This document shows positions 45,658 through 53,932 of a stretch of 56,126 bases of DNA, piece after piece; within the stretch, counting starts at the first letter, position 1, and each line of letters opens with the position of its first letter. Under the pieces are notes generated by a model. That model searched no databases and had not been told where the DNA came from. It was given only the letters and a program-made list of their open reading frames with translations. Where the stretch lies: assembly GCA_937876355.1 (NCBI GenBank), contig CALFHN010000082.1:1-56126 (forward strand). The letters run 5' to 3'. This DNA comes from an uncultured Bacteroidota bacterium. GTDB lineage: Bacteria; Bacteroidota; Rhodothermia; Rhodothermales; UBA10348. The translations under genes were made by a program, and so were the position numbers.

Positions 45658-46068
45658 ATGTTTGTCGAAATCGTATCACCTTCCGGTCGGGTCTTCAGCG
45701 GTGAAGCAACCGGCGTTCGCGCTCCTGGTGTCGAAGGCTCTTTTGAAGTGCTTCGTAACCATGCGCCCATGATTGCAGCAATCGAAATTGGGTCCTTGAT
45801 CATTACTGATCAAGCAGGAAATCCAATAACGTTTGCTACGAGTGGCGGGTTTGTTGAGGTTGCGCACAACGTCGTTACCGTTCTAGCCGAATCGGCTGAA
45901 TTGGCGACAAAAATTGACGTTGAAAGAGCGCAGGCTGCGGAGCAGCGTGCAGTTGATGCGATCGCCGAGGCTACGGATGCCGAAACGAAAATCAGAATGA
46001 TAAAAGCGTTGGATCGAGCCAGAAACCGTGCTCGGGTGTCTATGGCGGCAGTGGGTAAAAAGCGATAG
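45658..46068 (+). CDS. atpC: ATP synthase F1 subunit epsilon
   Basis: 136 residues from the ATG at 45658; an in-frame TTG three codons earlier is less likely. The beta-sandwich domain (FVEIVSPSGRVFSGEATGVRAPGVEGSFEVL, NHAPMIAAIE, SGGFVEVAHNVVTVLAESAE) is followed by a C-terminal helical pair (about 85-136; AQAAEQRAVDAIAEA, ALDRARNRARVS). Epsilon connects gamma to the c-ring and can inhibit the enzyme. It follows atpD by 18 bases. Confidence 0.95.
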   Translation: MFVEIVSPSGRVFSGEATGVRAPGVEGSFEVLRNHAPMIAAIEIGSLIITDQAGNPITFATSGGFVEVAHNVVTVLAESAELATKIDVERAQAAEQRAVDAIAEATDAETKIRMIKALDRARNRARVSMAAVGKKR

Positions 46069-46080
46069 ACTACGAGTCTA
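46066..46080. terminator. Palindrome spanning the convergent atpC and FAH-hydrolase stop codons
   Basis: TAGACT (46066-46071) and AGTCTA (46075-46080) form a 6-bp dyad with a 3-base centre. The atpC stop TAG is the left edge and the stop of the opposite gene lies inside it (46070-46072). It could act as a weak bidirectional terminator; it may also be chance. Confidence 0.25.
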
Positions 46081-46933
46081 CCCGCCAAGCTTTCACGATT
46101 TGTTTAGAGCTTCCTAGTCCATCGATTCCTAATTCGACGATATCTCCTTCTTTTAGATATTCCGGAGGATCCATTCCTAGGCCAACACCTGCTGGAGTCC
46201 CCGTCGATATGATATCACCAGGCTCTAACGTCATAAATTGACTGACGTAGGAAATGAGATGCGGTACTCCAAAGACCATGTTGGACGTACTCGAATTTTG
46301 CATCATTTTCCCATTGACCGTGAGCCACATATCTAGAAGCTGGACCTCCCCGACTTCATCCGGCGTCACCAGCCAAGGTCCCAAGGGGGCAAATGTGTCA
46401 CAGCTCTTTCCTTTCACCCATTGTCCGCCTCTTTTTAGCTGGAAATCGCGTTCTGAATAGTCATTGTGGAGTACATAGCCGGCTACATGCTCCAGCGCAT
46501 GTGTTTCTTCGATATAGCTCGCTTTTTTACCAATAACTACCGCCAGTTCAACTTCCCAATCGGTCGAATTGCTGTTTTTTGGCATCACCAACTCATCGTT
46601 TGGTCCAACAATGGCGCTCGTTGCCTTGAAAAAAAGGACAGGTTCAGATGGAATCTTGGCACCCGTCTCTCGGGCATGGTCGGAATAATTCAGGCCAATG
46701 CACACCATCTTTCCTGGACGAGCCACGGGAGGTCCCAAGCGGACTTCATCGGGCACAACAGGGGCCCCTTCAAAATCGGAGAGTGCCCACTCTTTCAGTA
46801 ATCGAAGTCCATTACTTGCGAAAAAAGAACCCGAATAGTCTTCGATACGACTGGAAACGTCTAAACGCATGCCGTCCTCGAGTTCAACGCCAGGCAATTC
46901 AAAACCTTTTGGGCCAAAACGAATCAGTTTCAT
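46070..46933 (-). CDS. FAH-family hydrolase, probably 2,4-diketo-3-deoxy-L-fuconate hydrolase
   Basis: 287 residues of the fumarylacetoacetate hydrolase fold. Landmarks are KMVCIGLNYSDHARE, the metal-binding EVE of DWEVELAVVIGKKA, HNDYSERDFQ and the C-terminal DIISTGTPAGVGLG. The run VPDEVRLGPPV, QLKRGGQWVKGKSCDTFAPLG and MVFGVPHLISYVSQFMTLEPGD closely resembles the hydrolases that split 2,4-diketo-3-deoxy-L-fuconate into pyruvate and L-lactate; related proteins are often labelled ureidoglycolate lyase. Context supports the fucose assignment: 37 bases upstream is a matching SDR dehydrogenase remnant, and a fuconate dehydratase remnant follows it. The gene itself is intact, although its upstream operon partner and promoter region seem deleted. 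Confidence 0.85.
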   Translation of the reverse strand: MKLIRFGPKGFELPGVELEDGMRLDVSSRIEDYSGSFFASNGLRLLKEWALSDFEGAPVVPDEVRLGPPVARPGKMVCIGLNYSDHARETGAKIPSEPVLFFKATSAIVGPNDELVMPKNSNSTDWEVELAVVIGKKASYIEETHALEHVAGYVLHNDYSERDFQLKRGGQWVKGKSCDTFAPLGPWLVTPDEVGEVQLLDMWLTVNGKMMQNSSTSNMVFGVPHLISYVSQFMTLEPGDIISTGTPAGVGLGMDPPEYLKEGDIVELGIDGLGSSKQIVKAWRVDS

Positions 46934-46970
46934 GGGTCAAATACTAAGTTGATTGATCACTATTGAATGC

Positions 46971-47246
46971 TCAAGGTTTTAGAGTCGCGAATCCGCCGTC
47001 AATTGGGAAATTGGTGCCGGTAATAAACGATGATTCATCCGAACAAAGATAGACTGCAAGCGCCGCTACTTCTTGCGGTAAGCCCATGCGCCCAATAGGC
47101 TGGGTTTTACTCAAACGGTCAAACATTTCGCCTTCTTTTCCAGGGTAATGTTTTGTTAAATAATCGTCCACAAAAGGCCTGTGCATCCGACCGGGAGCAA
47201 TACAATTGCATCGAATACCAGCTTCAAGATAGTCTACGGCCACCGA
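46971..47246 (-). pseudogene. SDR dehydrogenase C-terminal remnant (2-keto-3-deoxy-L-fuconate dehydrogenase-like)
   Basis: Only the last 91 or so residues of a short-chain dehydrogenase (about 250) remain: SVAVDYLEAGIRCNCIAPG (the strand after the catalytic helix, IRCNxIxPG), QPIGRMGLPQEVAALAVYL and SDESSFITGTNFPIDGG. The Rossmann GxxxGxG and the Ser-Tyr-Lys catalytic residues are missing. The pattern is close to the SDR of the fuconate pathway. Homology stops abruptly at 47246, and a TGA lies three codons further upstream in frame (47253-47255). The next recognisable sequence, within 30 bases, is a dehydratase remnant on the opposite strand. Confidence 0.85.
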
Positions 47247-47250
47247 AATA

Positions 47251-47483
47251 GGTCATGGTAAGAACCGCCCCTAGTACCTCGCTCTTTTTGACTACATATG
47301 TGTCTCAGGCTCGCTGGAAAATAGAATCGTTGAGTTTGTTGACCATTTGCACGAACATTTTTCGACCCGGTCGCCATCAAGAATGGAAAGTATATGCCTC
47401 CAATAAAACCTGGATATAGCATCGAAATGGTACCCGCGAGCCTAGATCGATTTGATTTTGATTCTGGCCCCGTTTGGAATTAG
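47251..47483 (+). pseudogene. L-fuconate dehydratase (enolase superfamily), C-terminal remnant with frameshift
   Basis: Reading from 47275 gives YLALFDYICVSGSLENRIV, then EFVDHLHEHF; one base is missing near 47359-47362, and in the next frame it continues DPVAIKNGKYMPPIKPGYSI and EMVPASLDRFDFDSGPVW to the TAG at 47481. This is the characteristic end of L-fuconate dehydratases (FDYxxVSGxxENRxIEYVDHLHEHFxDPV, then YMPP-PGYS). Only about 70 of roughly 430 residues survive and the frame is broken. The bases 47251-47274 are too degraded to read with confidence. From 47484 to 47576 no feature was recognised. The identification is by motif memory. Confidence 0.8.
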
Positions 47484-47576
47484 ACGAAAGTTCCATTTTG
47501 GACTGCTCCAAATCTGTACTTCACGGAACATGGAAGCGATTTCGACTTAGACGGGACACGGTTACACCTTTAATAA

Positions 47577-48476
47577 ATGACAATGATTTTTAGAAATTTA
47601 TCATTCCTCCTCGTAGGAATTCTGCTCCTAGGTACGGGCTGTTCTTCAGGCTCGAAAACGGATTACGAGGGAAGAACATTTAAAGCGACTTCCTTCTCCC
47701 CTTTGCAGTCCGATCTTGGTGAAAGTTGGATCACCTTTAACTCAGACAATAGCCGAGCTGTATTTGGACGCCACGAAGAAGGATGGTCGTCGCACACTTT
47801 ATACGAGACTATGCGCGGCGATCAAGGTTGGTCAAAACCGACCATTTTGCCCTTTTCGGGGACATATAACGACCGAGGAGCGCGATATTATCCGGCCCTT
47901 GATGCATTGATATTTTCGTCTGATCGACCGCTTATAGAGGGCGGAGAAGCAGGCGATTTTAACCTCTGGATTGCGATGCATGATGGCGAAGAGTGGCTGC
48001 CCGTTGAAGTATTTCAAGCACTGAATTCGACATCCAATGACTTCCATGGGTCGGTTGCTGCCGATGGTAGCATTTATTTTGCGTCGAATCGTCCTGGTGG
48101 GAAAGGGAAATCCGATCTTTATCATGCCGTCCTAGGCAGTTCTGGATACATTGTTACGCCGCTCTCGGGCTTCGTAAATACCAAGTATTCTGAGTCAGAT
48201 GTAATGATAGACGTGGAAAGCCGCTTTTTGATCTTTTCTCGAACGGATGATCCGGGTGGGTTTGGTGCAGACGATTTGTGGATTTCATTTCCCAGCGCTG
48301 AAGGCTGGTCTGAGGCCGTAAATCTGGGGCCTGACGTAAATACGGCTGAAGGCGAATATGGTGCTATGATGAGTTTGGATGCCACAAAACTGTACTTTAC
48401 GACGCATAAAGATGGGAAGGCAGACATCGTTTTTATACCCATGACCGAATTGGTCCTCGAGTGGCCAACGAACTAA
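47577..48476 (+). CDS. PD40-repeat lipoprotein
   Basis: 299 residues. The N-terminal signal ends in lipobox LLGTGC. The mature part has four to five WD40-like PD40 blades: ARYYPALDALIFSSDRP, HGSVAADGSIYFASNRPGG, SDVMIDVESRFLIFSRTDDPGG and GAMMSLDATKLYFTTHKDG. This TolB-like propeller class is abundant in the phylum; function unknown, likely periplasmic or cell-surface binding. An in-frame ATG two codons later is an alternative start. It follows the fuconate dehydratase remnant. Confidence 0.82.
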   Translation: MTMIFRNLSFLLVGILLLGTGCSSGSKTDYEGRTFKATSFSPLQSDLGESWITFNSDNSRAVFGRHEEGWSSHTLYETMRGDQGWSKPTILPFSGTYNDRGARYYPALDALIFSSDRPLIEGGEAGDFNLWIAMHDGEEWLPVEVFQALNSTSNDFHGSVAADGSIYFASNRPGGKGKSDLYHAVLGSSGYIVTPLSGFVNTKYSESDVMIDVESRFLIFSRTDDPGGFGADDLWISFPSAEGWSEAVNLGPDVNTAEGEYGAMMSLDATKLYFTTHKDGKADIVFIPMTELVLEWPTN

Positions 48477-48491
48477 ATATCGCCCAATCAA

Positions 48492-49664
48492 ATGTTGTTA
48501 TCGGAATTGCCTACTCCTGCCATAGTTATCGAAAAATCGCGTCTGGAAGCCAATTTGCAGACGATGCAAGAGTTGGCGAATGCCCAAGGGGTTGCTCTGC
48601 GCCCGCATACGAAAACGCATAAATCGGTTTTCATTGCTTCGCGTCAGCGCGATTTAGGGGCGAAGGGACTTACTGTAGCCAAGTTGGGGGAGGCCGAAAC
48701 GTTTGCGGGGGCTGGATTTACGGATATCCGGTTGGCGTATGCACTTTACGGCACCGACAAGTACGCCCGATTAGCTGGGTTGCTTAGTAGTTGCCGCGTT
48801 TCGTTTTGTGTGGACACATCTGAAGGCGCTTCGGCTGCTTCAGCATTCTTCGCAGCCCAAGGACTTACGGTCGATGTTATGATTGAGACCGACATCGGGT
48901 ATCACCGATGTGGGGTGAGGTGGGACCGTTCTGAGAGTGCTGCATTTGCCTTGTGGGTTGACTCCTTGCCGGGTTTACGGGTGTGCGGGATTCTGACGCA
49001 CGCCGGGCATTCATATTACGGGCCTCAGTCTGAAGGCGAGTCGTTGGCCGATTCACTTAGACGGGTGAGCAATCAAGAAAGAGATCGTATGCTGGAATTT
49101 GCGGTCAGTTTGCGGCAAGCAGGTGTAAAAGCAGCGGTTTCTGGCGATTTGGAGATCAGTGTCGGGTCCACGCCATCCATCCGGTATTTCACAAACCGGG
49201 ATCACGAAGGTTTTAAGATCACCGAAATACGTCCTGGAAACTACGTTTTTCACGATATGACGCAGGTAAACCTGGGTGTTCGGGGAATGGAAAGTTGTGC
49301 TTTGACGGTTCATGCCACGGTCTTTTCCAAGCATAAGAACGAAGACGGAAGTGAGCGCTTATTTATTGACTCGGGCAAGAAGGTTCTCACTTCTGATGGC
49401 GCTTTTAGGGCCGAAGGATATGGCCAGATTTTGTACGATGCTGGCAACATGGTTCCCATGCCGCATGCTGTGATCAACGCATTGTCGGAAGAACACGGAT
49501 GGGTTTTGGTCCGGGGAGGTTCCACACTGAATGTTGGCGACCGTGTTCGGGTGGTACCAAATCACTCCTGTGTTGTCGTGAATACCCAACCACATATGTT
49601 CATCGTGGACGGCGAAGATGTAATTCAGTCTATTCCGGTAGATTCTCAGTGCAAGGTGGTTTAG
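48492..49664 (+). CDS. D-serine dehydratase / D-threonine aldolase-like PLP enzyme
   Basis: 390 residues. The N-terminal alanine racemase-type barrel starts LPTPAIVIEKSRLEANLQTM and has the PLP lysine in LRPHTKTHKS. The C-terminal domain ends with VPNHSCVVVNTQPHMFIVDG, the zinc-binding His/Cys pair (HSC) of the eukaryotic-type D-serine dehydratase domain. GVRWDRSESAAF, ILTHAGHSY and GSTPS match the family. It either deaminates D-serine or cleaves D-threonine-type 3-hydroxy amino acids. It starts 15 bases after the PD40 lipoprotein stop and is probably co-transcribed with it. Confidence 0.88.
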   Translation: MLLSELPTPAIVIEKSRLEANLQTMQELANAQGVALRPHTKTHKSVFIASRQRDLGAKGLTVAKLGEAETFAGAGFTDIRLAYALYGTDKYARLAGLLSSCRVSFCVDTSEGASAASAFFAAQGLTVDVMIETDIGYHRCGVRWDRSESAAFALWVDSLPGLRVCGILTHAGHSYYGPQSEGESLADSLRRVSNQERDRMLEFAVSLRQAGVKAAVSGDLEISVGSTPSIRYFTNRDHEGFKITEIRPGNYVFHDMTQVNLGVRGMESCALTVHATVFSKHKNEDGSERLFIDSGKKVLTSDGAFRAEGYGQILYDAGNMVPMPHAVINALSEEHGWVLVRGGSTLNVGDRVRVVPNHSCVVVNTQPHMFIVDGEDVIQSIPVDSQCKVV

Positions 49665-49685
49665 CCGCTTGCAAGGCCTAGGTCC

Positions 49686-50747
49686 TTATTCGAATAAACC
49701 GCTTTCCCGAGACTGGGGGCTGTCCTTGTGTTGTGGGGTATCTTTGTGTGGTAAATCGAGTCCGAAGTGTTTGTACGCAGCGGGTGTAGCCATTCTTCCG
49801 CGAGCGGTGCGTTCAATATATCCCTCTTGAATCAGAAACGGCTCGTACACTTCCTCGATAGTGCCAGAGTCTTCTCCCACCGAAACAGCTAGGTTCGCAA
49901 GCCCTGTAGGGCCTCCACCGAACTTCTCAATAAGCGTCATGAGAATTCGGGTATCCATATCATCCAAGCCTTCGATGTCGACGTTGAGGGCGTTTAGGGC
50001 GTGATCTGCCATGTCTCTTGTGATACGTCCATCGCCATCGACCTCGGCATAGTCCCGTGCCCGCCGGAGCAACCGGTTTGCAATGCGCGGCGTTCCGCGG
50101 GAACGCCGCGCCAACTCAACCGCGCCATCGGGAGTAATTTCCACTTTTAACAGTTCGGCGGACCTTCGAACGATCTCCGTGAGGGTTGTCGCCGAATAGT
50201 AATCGTATCTAAAATCAATCCCGAAACGGGCCCTAAGAGGAGCGGTCAACAGTCCTTTCCTGGTTGTCGCCCCAACCAATGTGAAAGGAGGGAGGGAAAT
50301 TTTGACGCTACGAGCACTCGGACCTGAATCGATTAATATATCGATATAGTAATCCTCCATGGCTGCGTACAGATATTCCTCCACAACCGGAGACAGCCGA
50401 TGGATTTCGTCGATAAAAAGGACGTCCCCTTCATTCAAATTGGTGAGAAGGCCCGCAACGGAGGCCGGTTTATCCAAAATGGGTCCTGACGTCGTTTTAA
50501 CTTGGGTGCCCATCTCCGAGCCTATGATATAGGCCAACGTGGTTTTGCCAAGGCCAGGAGGGCCCGACAAAAGGACGTGGTCTAGGCATTCTCCACGACG
50601 TTTTGCTGCGGTCATAAAGACGCGCAGATTTTCTTTTATCTGTTCTTGTCCGATAAACTCATCAAGAGTCTTGGGACGAAGGGCTTTTTCAATATCCTCT
50701 TCTTGCGAAGCGGGTTGCCCGGAAATGTGTCCTGATCGCTCTATCAT
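49686..50747 (-). CDS. ruvB: Holliday junction branch migration helicase RuvB
   Basis: 353 residues. [19 protein letters not shown], Walker [16 protein letters not shown], Walker [14 protein letters not shown], sensor [11 protein letters not shown], arginine finger in RARFGIDFR and the C-terminal winged helix ([18 protein letters not shown]) are all present. RuvB hexamers drive branch migration with RuvA; RuvC is at 32.7 kb on the same strand. A glutamine/aspartate-rich tail with a small repeat ([13 protein letters not shown]) follows the usual C-terminus. Confidence 0.97.
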   Translation of the reverse strand: MIERSGHISGQPASQEEDIEKALRPKTLDEFIGQEQIKENLRVFMTAAKRRGECLDHVLLSGPPGLGKTTLAYIIGSEMGTQVKTTSGPILDKPASVAGLLTNLNEGDVLFIDEIHRLSPVVEEYLYAAMEDYYIDILIDSGPSARSVKISLPPFTLVGATTRKGLLTAPLRARFGIDFRYDYYSATTLTEIVRRSAELLKVEITPDGAVELARRSRGTPRIANRLLRRARDYAEVDGDGRITRDMADHALNALNVDIEGLDDMDTRILMTLIEKFGGGPTGLANLAVSVGEDSGTIEEVYEPFLIQEGYIERTARGRMATPAAYKHFGLDLPHKDTPQHKDSPQSRESGLFE

Positions 50748-50947
50748 TCCTGAAATGGTCTGCTTACGTACTAATATCGGTTAAATCAAGGAAAATATTC
50801 CATGTAAACTAACCTATCTGAGGCGAGAAAAGTTGATTATGGAACCGACATGGACAGAAATTGCTCCTTTTTTTAAAGTGAGGTTACGCCTGCGACTTTT
50901 AGCGACTCACAGCTGTGTCAAGTCCTAGTCAAGGGGTGCTGTTATCG

Positions 50948-51390
50948 ACCTGACTCCGAAAAACGGACATATTGATAGTTAGATTATTGTTACCTGGAGG
51001 TTTCTTTAACCCCAAGAGGGACCTATGAAAAGGAGATGTCTTACCGTGAGCAGATCGCATATGCATAGCGCCAATCAGAGTAAGGAAAAACAGCAACGGA
51101 TGTCTGCCCGAAGTTGGTGTGAGTAAGAACACGCTTTATAGTTGGCGACGCCAATATGAAGGCATGGGCATTGAAGAATTGCGTCGCCTCAAGCAGCTTG
51201 AGAAAGAGAATGCCCAACTGAAACGTCTTGTTGCTGATCTATCTCCGGATAAGCACATGCTAAAAGAGGTCATGGAATAAAAGCCTTAAGGCCAGCTCAG
51301 AAAAGTAAACTCGTAAAGTTCTTTAACGAAGGCTATGAGATATGGACGGTGCGCTTTCTTTTTTCATGTGGTCGCTTATTTTCGCTTCTG
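50948..51390 (+). mobile_element. Dead IS3-family insertion sequence remnant
   Basis: The orfA product is readable in pieces. From 51034, ATG gives SYREQIAYA, a TAG, RQSE, a TAA, then GKTATDVCPKL; after a one-base loss near 51117 the frame continues GVSKNTLYSWRRQYEGMG, the leucine-zipper part EELRRLKQLEKENAQLKRLV and DKHMLKEVME, ending at 51280. A start of orfB (KALRPAQKSKLVKFFNEGY, 51279-51335) overlaps it, then homology fades by about 51390. A GACTCCGAAAAACGGAC stretch near 50950-50970 may be the left inverted repeat. The right end and most of orfB, including the DDE domain, are gone. The flanks 50748-50947 and 51391-51588 show nothing recognisable. Confidence 0.65.
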
Positions 51391-51588
51391 TTTGTGCCGT
51401 CATGAAAACGGAGTGTCGGGCGTAAAACAGTCTCATTTGCCTATTGACAAATGACTTAGTGCAACTAGCTTTGTGGGAGAAAGCAAAATTCAAGCAGCAT
51501 ATCCGTCGCAGTTTGGTGTCGCGGATGCTCCTGAAGTCGCATCACATTCAATGGAGAAGAGACCCTGCCCAGTCCGAAATTACTGACC

Positions 51589-52497
51589 GTGAAAAGAGAG
51601 ACGCACCCAGAATGGACCCTCAAGCCCGCAGAGCTTGAATTGCTCCACGCTGCTAAGCCACCGAGGGAGGTGGAAATCAAGACAAAGGCGGCAAACATTT
51701 CAGAATCGGAACTTCGAATAGTGCCAACGGAGTTTACTGCTGCCCATCTCATGCGCCCCCATTTATGGTGGCGACACTTCTTTTGCAAGCGGCGCTACCG
51801 CGTGCGCAAGAACCAAAAGAATCTTACTCCGATAAAGTGGCAGCGTTTTATTCACGCGATCGAGGCGTTGGCCGAAAGCGGAATGCCCAGCCCGACTTAC
51901 CAAGATTTCGTACAGATTCACGTGACTGCTATGAGCACGGCGGCGGGCATGGGGTGGGGCGCTCACAAAATGTCCGGACACAACGGCCGCAATTTCCTCT
52001 CGTGGCACCGGGAGTACCTCGCCAAGATTGAAGCGCGTCTCATGGCTATCAATCCGCTCGTTACCATCCCGTATTGGGATGGGGTCACTGACCGCACCGC
52101 CATCCCCGCTGCCCTGACGGATCCGGCTGACATTGCGGCTTGGGGCATTACGCGCGGACCTTCCTTTAACGGAAACAGTCTGGGGAGTGCTACTCAACTC
52201 AATACACTACTAGCTGGAAGCGACTTCGATGTGTTTCAGGACACACTCGAAGCGAGTCCGCTTCACAACCGTCTCCACGGACTCGTTGGGGGTACCATGG
52301 CGTCAAGCGCTTCGCCAGTGGATCCGCTCTTCTGGTTACACCACGCATTTATTGGCAAAACCTGGGCCGATTGGCAGATGCTCCATCCTGGCGTGTATCC
52401 CTCCAATCTTGCAGAAGTCTTCCTTCCTCTACCGATCATGACGCGATCTGTAGCAAATGTCCTCAATACTAAGGCGCTTGGTTACGTTTACGCGTAG
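51589..52497 (+). CDS. Tyrosinase-family (type 3 copper) protein
   Basis: 302 residues from a GTG; no ATG lies between the preceding in-frame stop and the domain, so the true start is uncertain. The two copper sites are visible: CuA H111, H131 and H140 (SGHNGRNFLSWHREY) and CuB H226, H230 (LHNRLHG) and H251/H252 (DPLFWLHHAF). After CuB the usual xxIDRxW reads FIGKTW, an uncommon variant. The first 75 residues are basic and unlike other tyrosinases. There is no signal peptide. Type 3 copper enzymes oxidise phenols. It has an apparently more GC-rich codon use than its neighbours and lies beside an IS3 remnant, suggesting acquisition by transfer. Confidence 0.82.
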   Translation: MKRETHPEWTLKPAELELLHAAKPPREVEIKTKAANISESELRIVPTEFTAAHLMRPHLWWRHFFCKRRYRVRKNQKNLTPIKWQRFIHAIEALAESGMPSPTYQDFVQIHVTAMSTAAGMGWGAHKMSGHNGRNFLSWHREYLAKIEARLMAINPLVTIPYWDGVTDRTAIPAALTDPADIAAWGITRGPSFNGNSLGSATQLNTLLAGSDFDVFQDTLEASPLHNRLHGLVGGTMASSASPVDPLFWLHHAFIGKTWADWQMLHPGVYPSNLAEVFLPLPIMTRSVANVLNTKALGYVYA

Positions 52498-52654
52498 TCC
52501 CCTTTTCGTTTCTGTAACAAAATGAAATGATGTCGTCCGACAACGCATTACTGTTTTTAGGGATGGAAATGACTTCTCTCTCTTTATTTCAGTAGTAGAA
52601 AAAGAGCTCCTTTTGACAAAGGCGTGTCGTGGGCCCTGGGATCATTGAGTTCCA

Positions 52655-53917
52655 CTAATAATCCCACGTGCTCCGTTGTCTCATGACGTTATCATATGCA
52701 GCTGAAATACCCTCGAATCCCTCTTCAAATGAAGATGAAACAGTCGTGAAAATGGCGACAATGGTTACAACCGTTTCTCCTGGCGCGAGTGAAATCGGGG
52801 AAATGGACTGAAGGCTTCGAACGTCTTTGCGTGAATCGACCCACCCTGCACCCGTAACGGGATTCCCTGTGTAGGCAAATGCTGTTGTTTCCCCAGTTGC
52901 AGGACTAATCATGGGTTCTCCTAAGGAAGACAATCCCTGGAGAGCAAGTAGAACGTGATTGGGAGACTTTATTTCAGTCTCGTTAAAAGATTGAAACGGC
53001 ACTTCTGGAGTTCTAGTCAATATTCTATGTGCCAACATTGAGGTGGGAAAACCACCGTAGGAATTGGAGCCCACAATAGAATATCCAACCAAAGCTCCAT
53101 AACAACCACTAGGTAGATCACCGTCGCTGGGTTCGGGTTTTGAATAGGTGTAGGAAAAGTTTTTGACCAGATTATACCCAGATTGATTCCAGGAGGGGTT
53201 TAATTGTCCACAAGGCGGATTTGCTGGATCAGACCAGAAAAGATCCACGTCGCCGCCAAAACCAATGTGCAGATTTTCCATTGGTACAGGTGACTCGTTG
53301 GATATTTCATATCGAACAAACAAAGAGCCTTTCAAATCATCGTCATTGAAGACATATGCAGTTGCAGCGACCTTTAAGTCTGAGAAGGAATTCGTTGTAA
53401 TGCCCGAATTTGAGGCAGCCCAAAAAGCTCCCCATGCCATTTCATCGCCGAACATTTTAGGGCTACCATTTGGATGAGTTGGGGCGCCGTATTCAGAAGG
53501 CCAGCTATCGTATCCTGCCAGAAATTCATTTTTGCTTACGATATAAAGTCCTCCTCCATCCGCGACAGGTCCTTTTAGCTCGAAGTTATCTACGGCGCTA
53601 GCGATAGGAGCACTAATATTCGATTTGGTTCCGTTTTGGTCTCCAGCGACCCACAAACCAAGCGTATTTCCAATGGAAATTTTCCGATTTGGCTGCGATT
53701 CGTCAGGAATTAGACGAATGCTTTGCAGCACGCCCGAATCCTTTAATCTCACTGAAAGACGTCCGTTCGAAAGGGATACTTCGGATTCGGAGACCGGAAA
53801 TAACTGATCAAGTGGGTCCACATTCTTGGAATCACAAGCTGTTTGAAAAACAGTCAAGAGGCAGCATATTGATAGGACCAATTGTCGCACTTGGAAATTA
53901 AATTTCACATTGGTCAT
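52655..53917 (-). CDS. Secreted lipoprotein, function unknown
   Basis: 420 residues. The signal ends in a lipobox (FQTAC), giving a lipid-anchored protein. The mature part includes NTLGLWVAGDQNG, a segment resembling the GLWIAG-type N-terminal module of many large secreted proteins in Bacteroidota relatives, followed by beta-rich sequence with a negative surface and cysteines (NPPCGQ, SGCYGAL) that may pair. The last part (SPISLAPGETVVTIVAIFTT) looks like an immunoglobulin-like strand set. No catalytic motif. It follows the serine protease gene by 15 bases on the same strand, so the two are probably co-transcribed. Confidence 0.7.
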   Translation of the reverse strand: MTNVKFNFQVRQLVLSICCLLTVFQTACDSKNVDPLDQLFPVSESEVSLSNGRLSVRLKDSGVLQSIRLIPDESQPNRKISIGNTLGLWVAGDQNGTKSNISAPIASAVDNFELKGPVADGGGLYIVSKNEFLAGYDSWPSEYGAPTHPNGSPKMFGDEMAWGAFWAASNSGITTNSFSDLKVAATAYVFNDDDLKGSLFVRYEISNESPVPMENLHIGFGGDVDLFWSDPANPPCGQLNPSWNQSGYNLVKNFSYTYSKPEPSDGDLPSGCYGALVGYSIVGSNSYGGFPTSMLAHRILTRTPEVPFQSFNETEIKSPNHVLLALQGLSSLGEPMISPATGETTAFAYTGNPVTGAGWVDSRKDVRSLQSISPISLAPGETVVTIVAIFTTVSSSFEEGFEGISAAYDNVMRQRSTWDY

Positions 53918-53932
53918 AACATTTTTCTTTCA

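Noticed and set aside
51444-51638. A 64-codon plus-strand frame overlapping the start of the tyrosinase gene
   Set aside because: No similarity recognised, and it lies in the decayed flank of the IS3 remnant in another frame than the tyrosinase.
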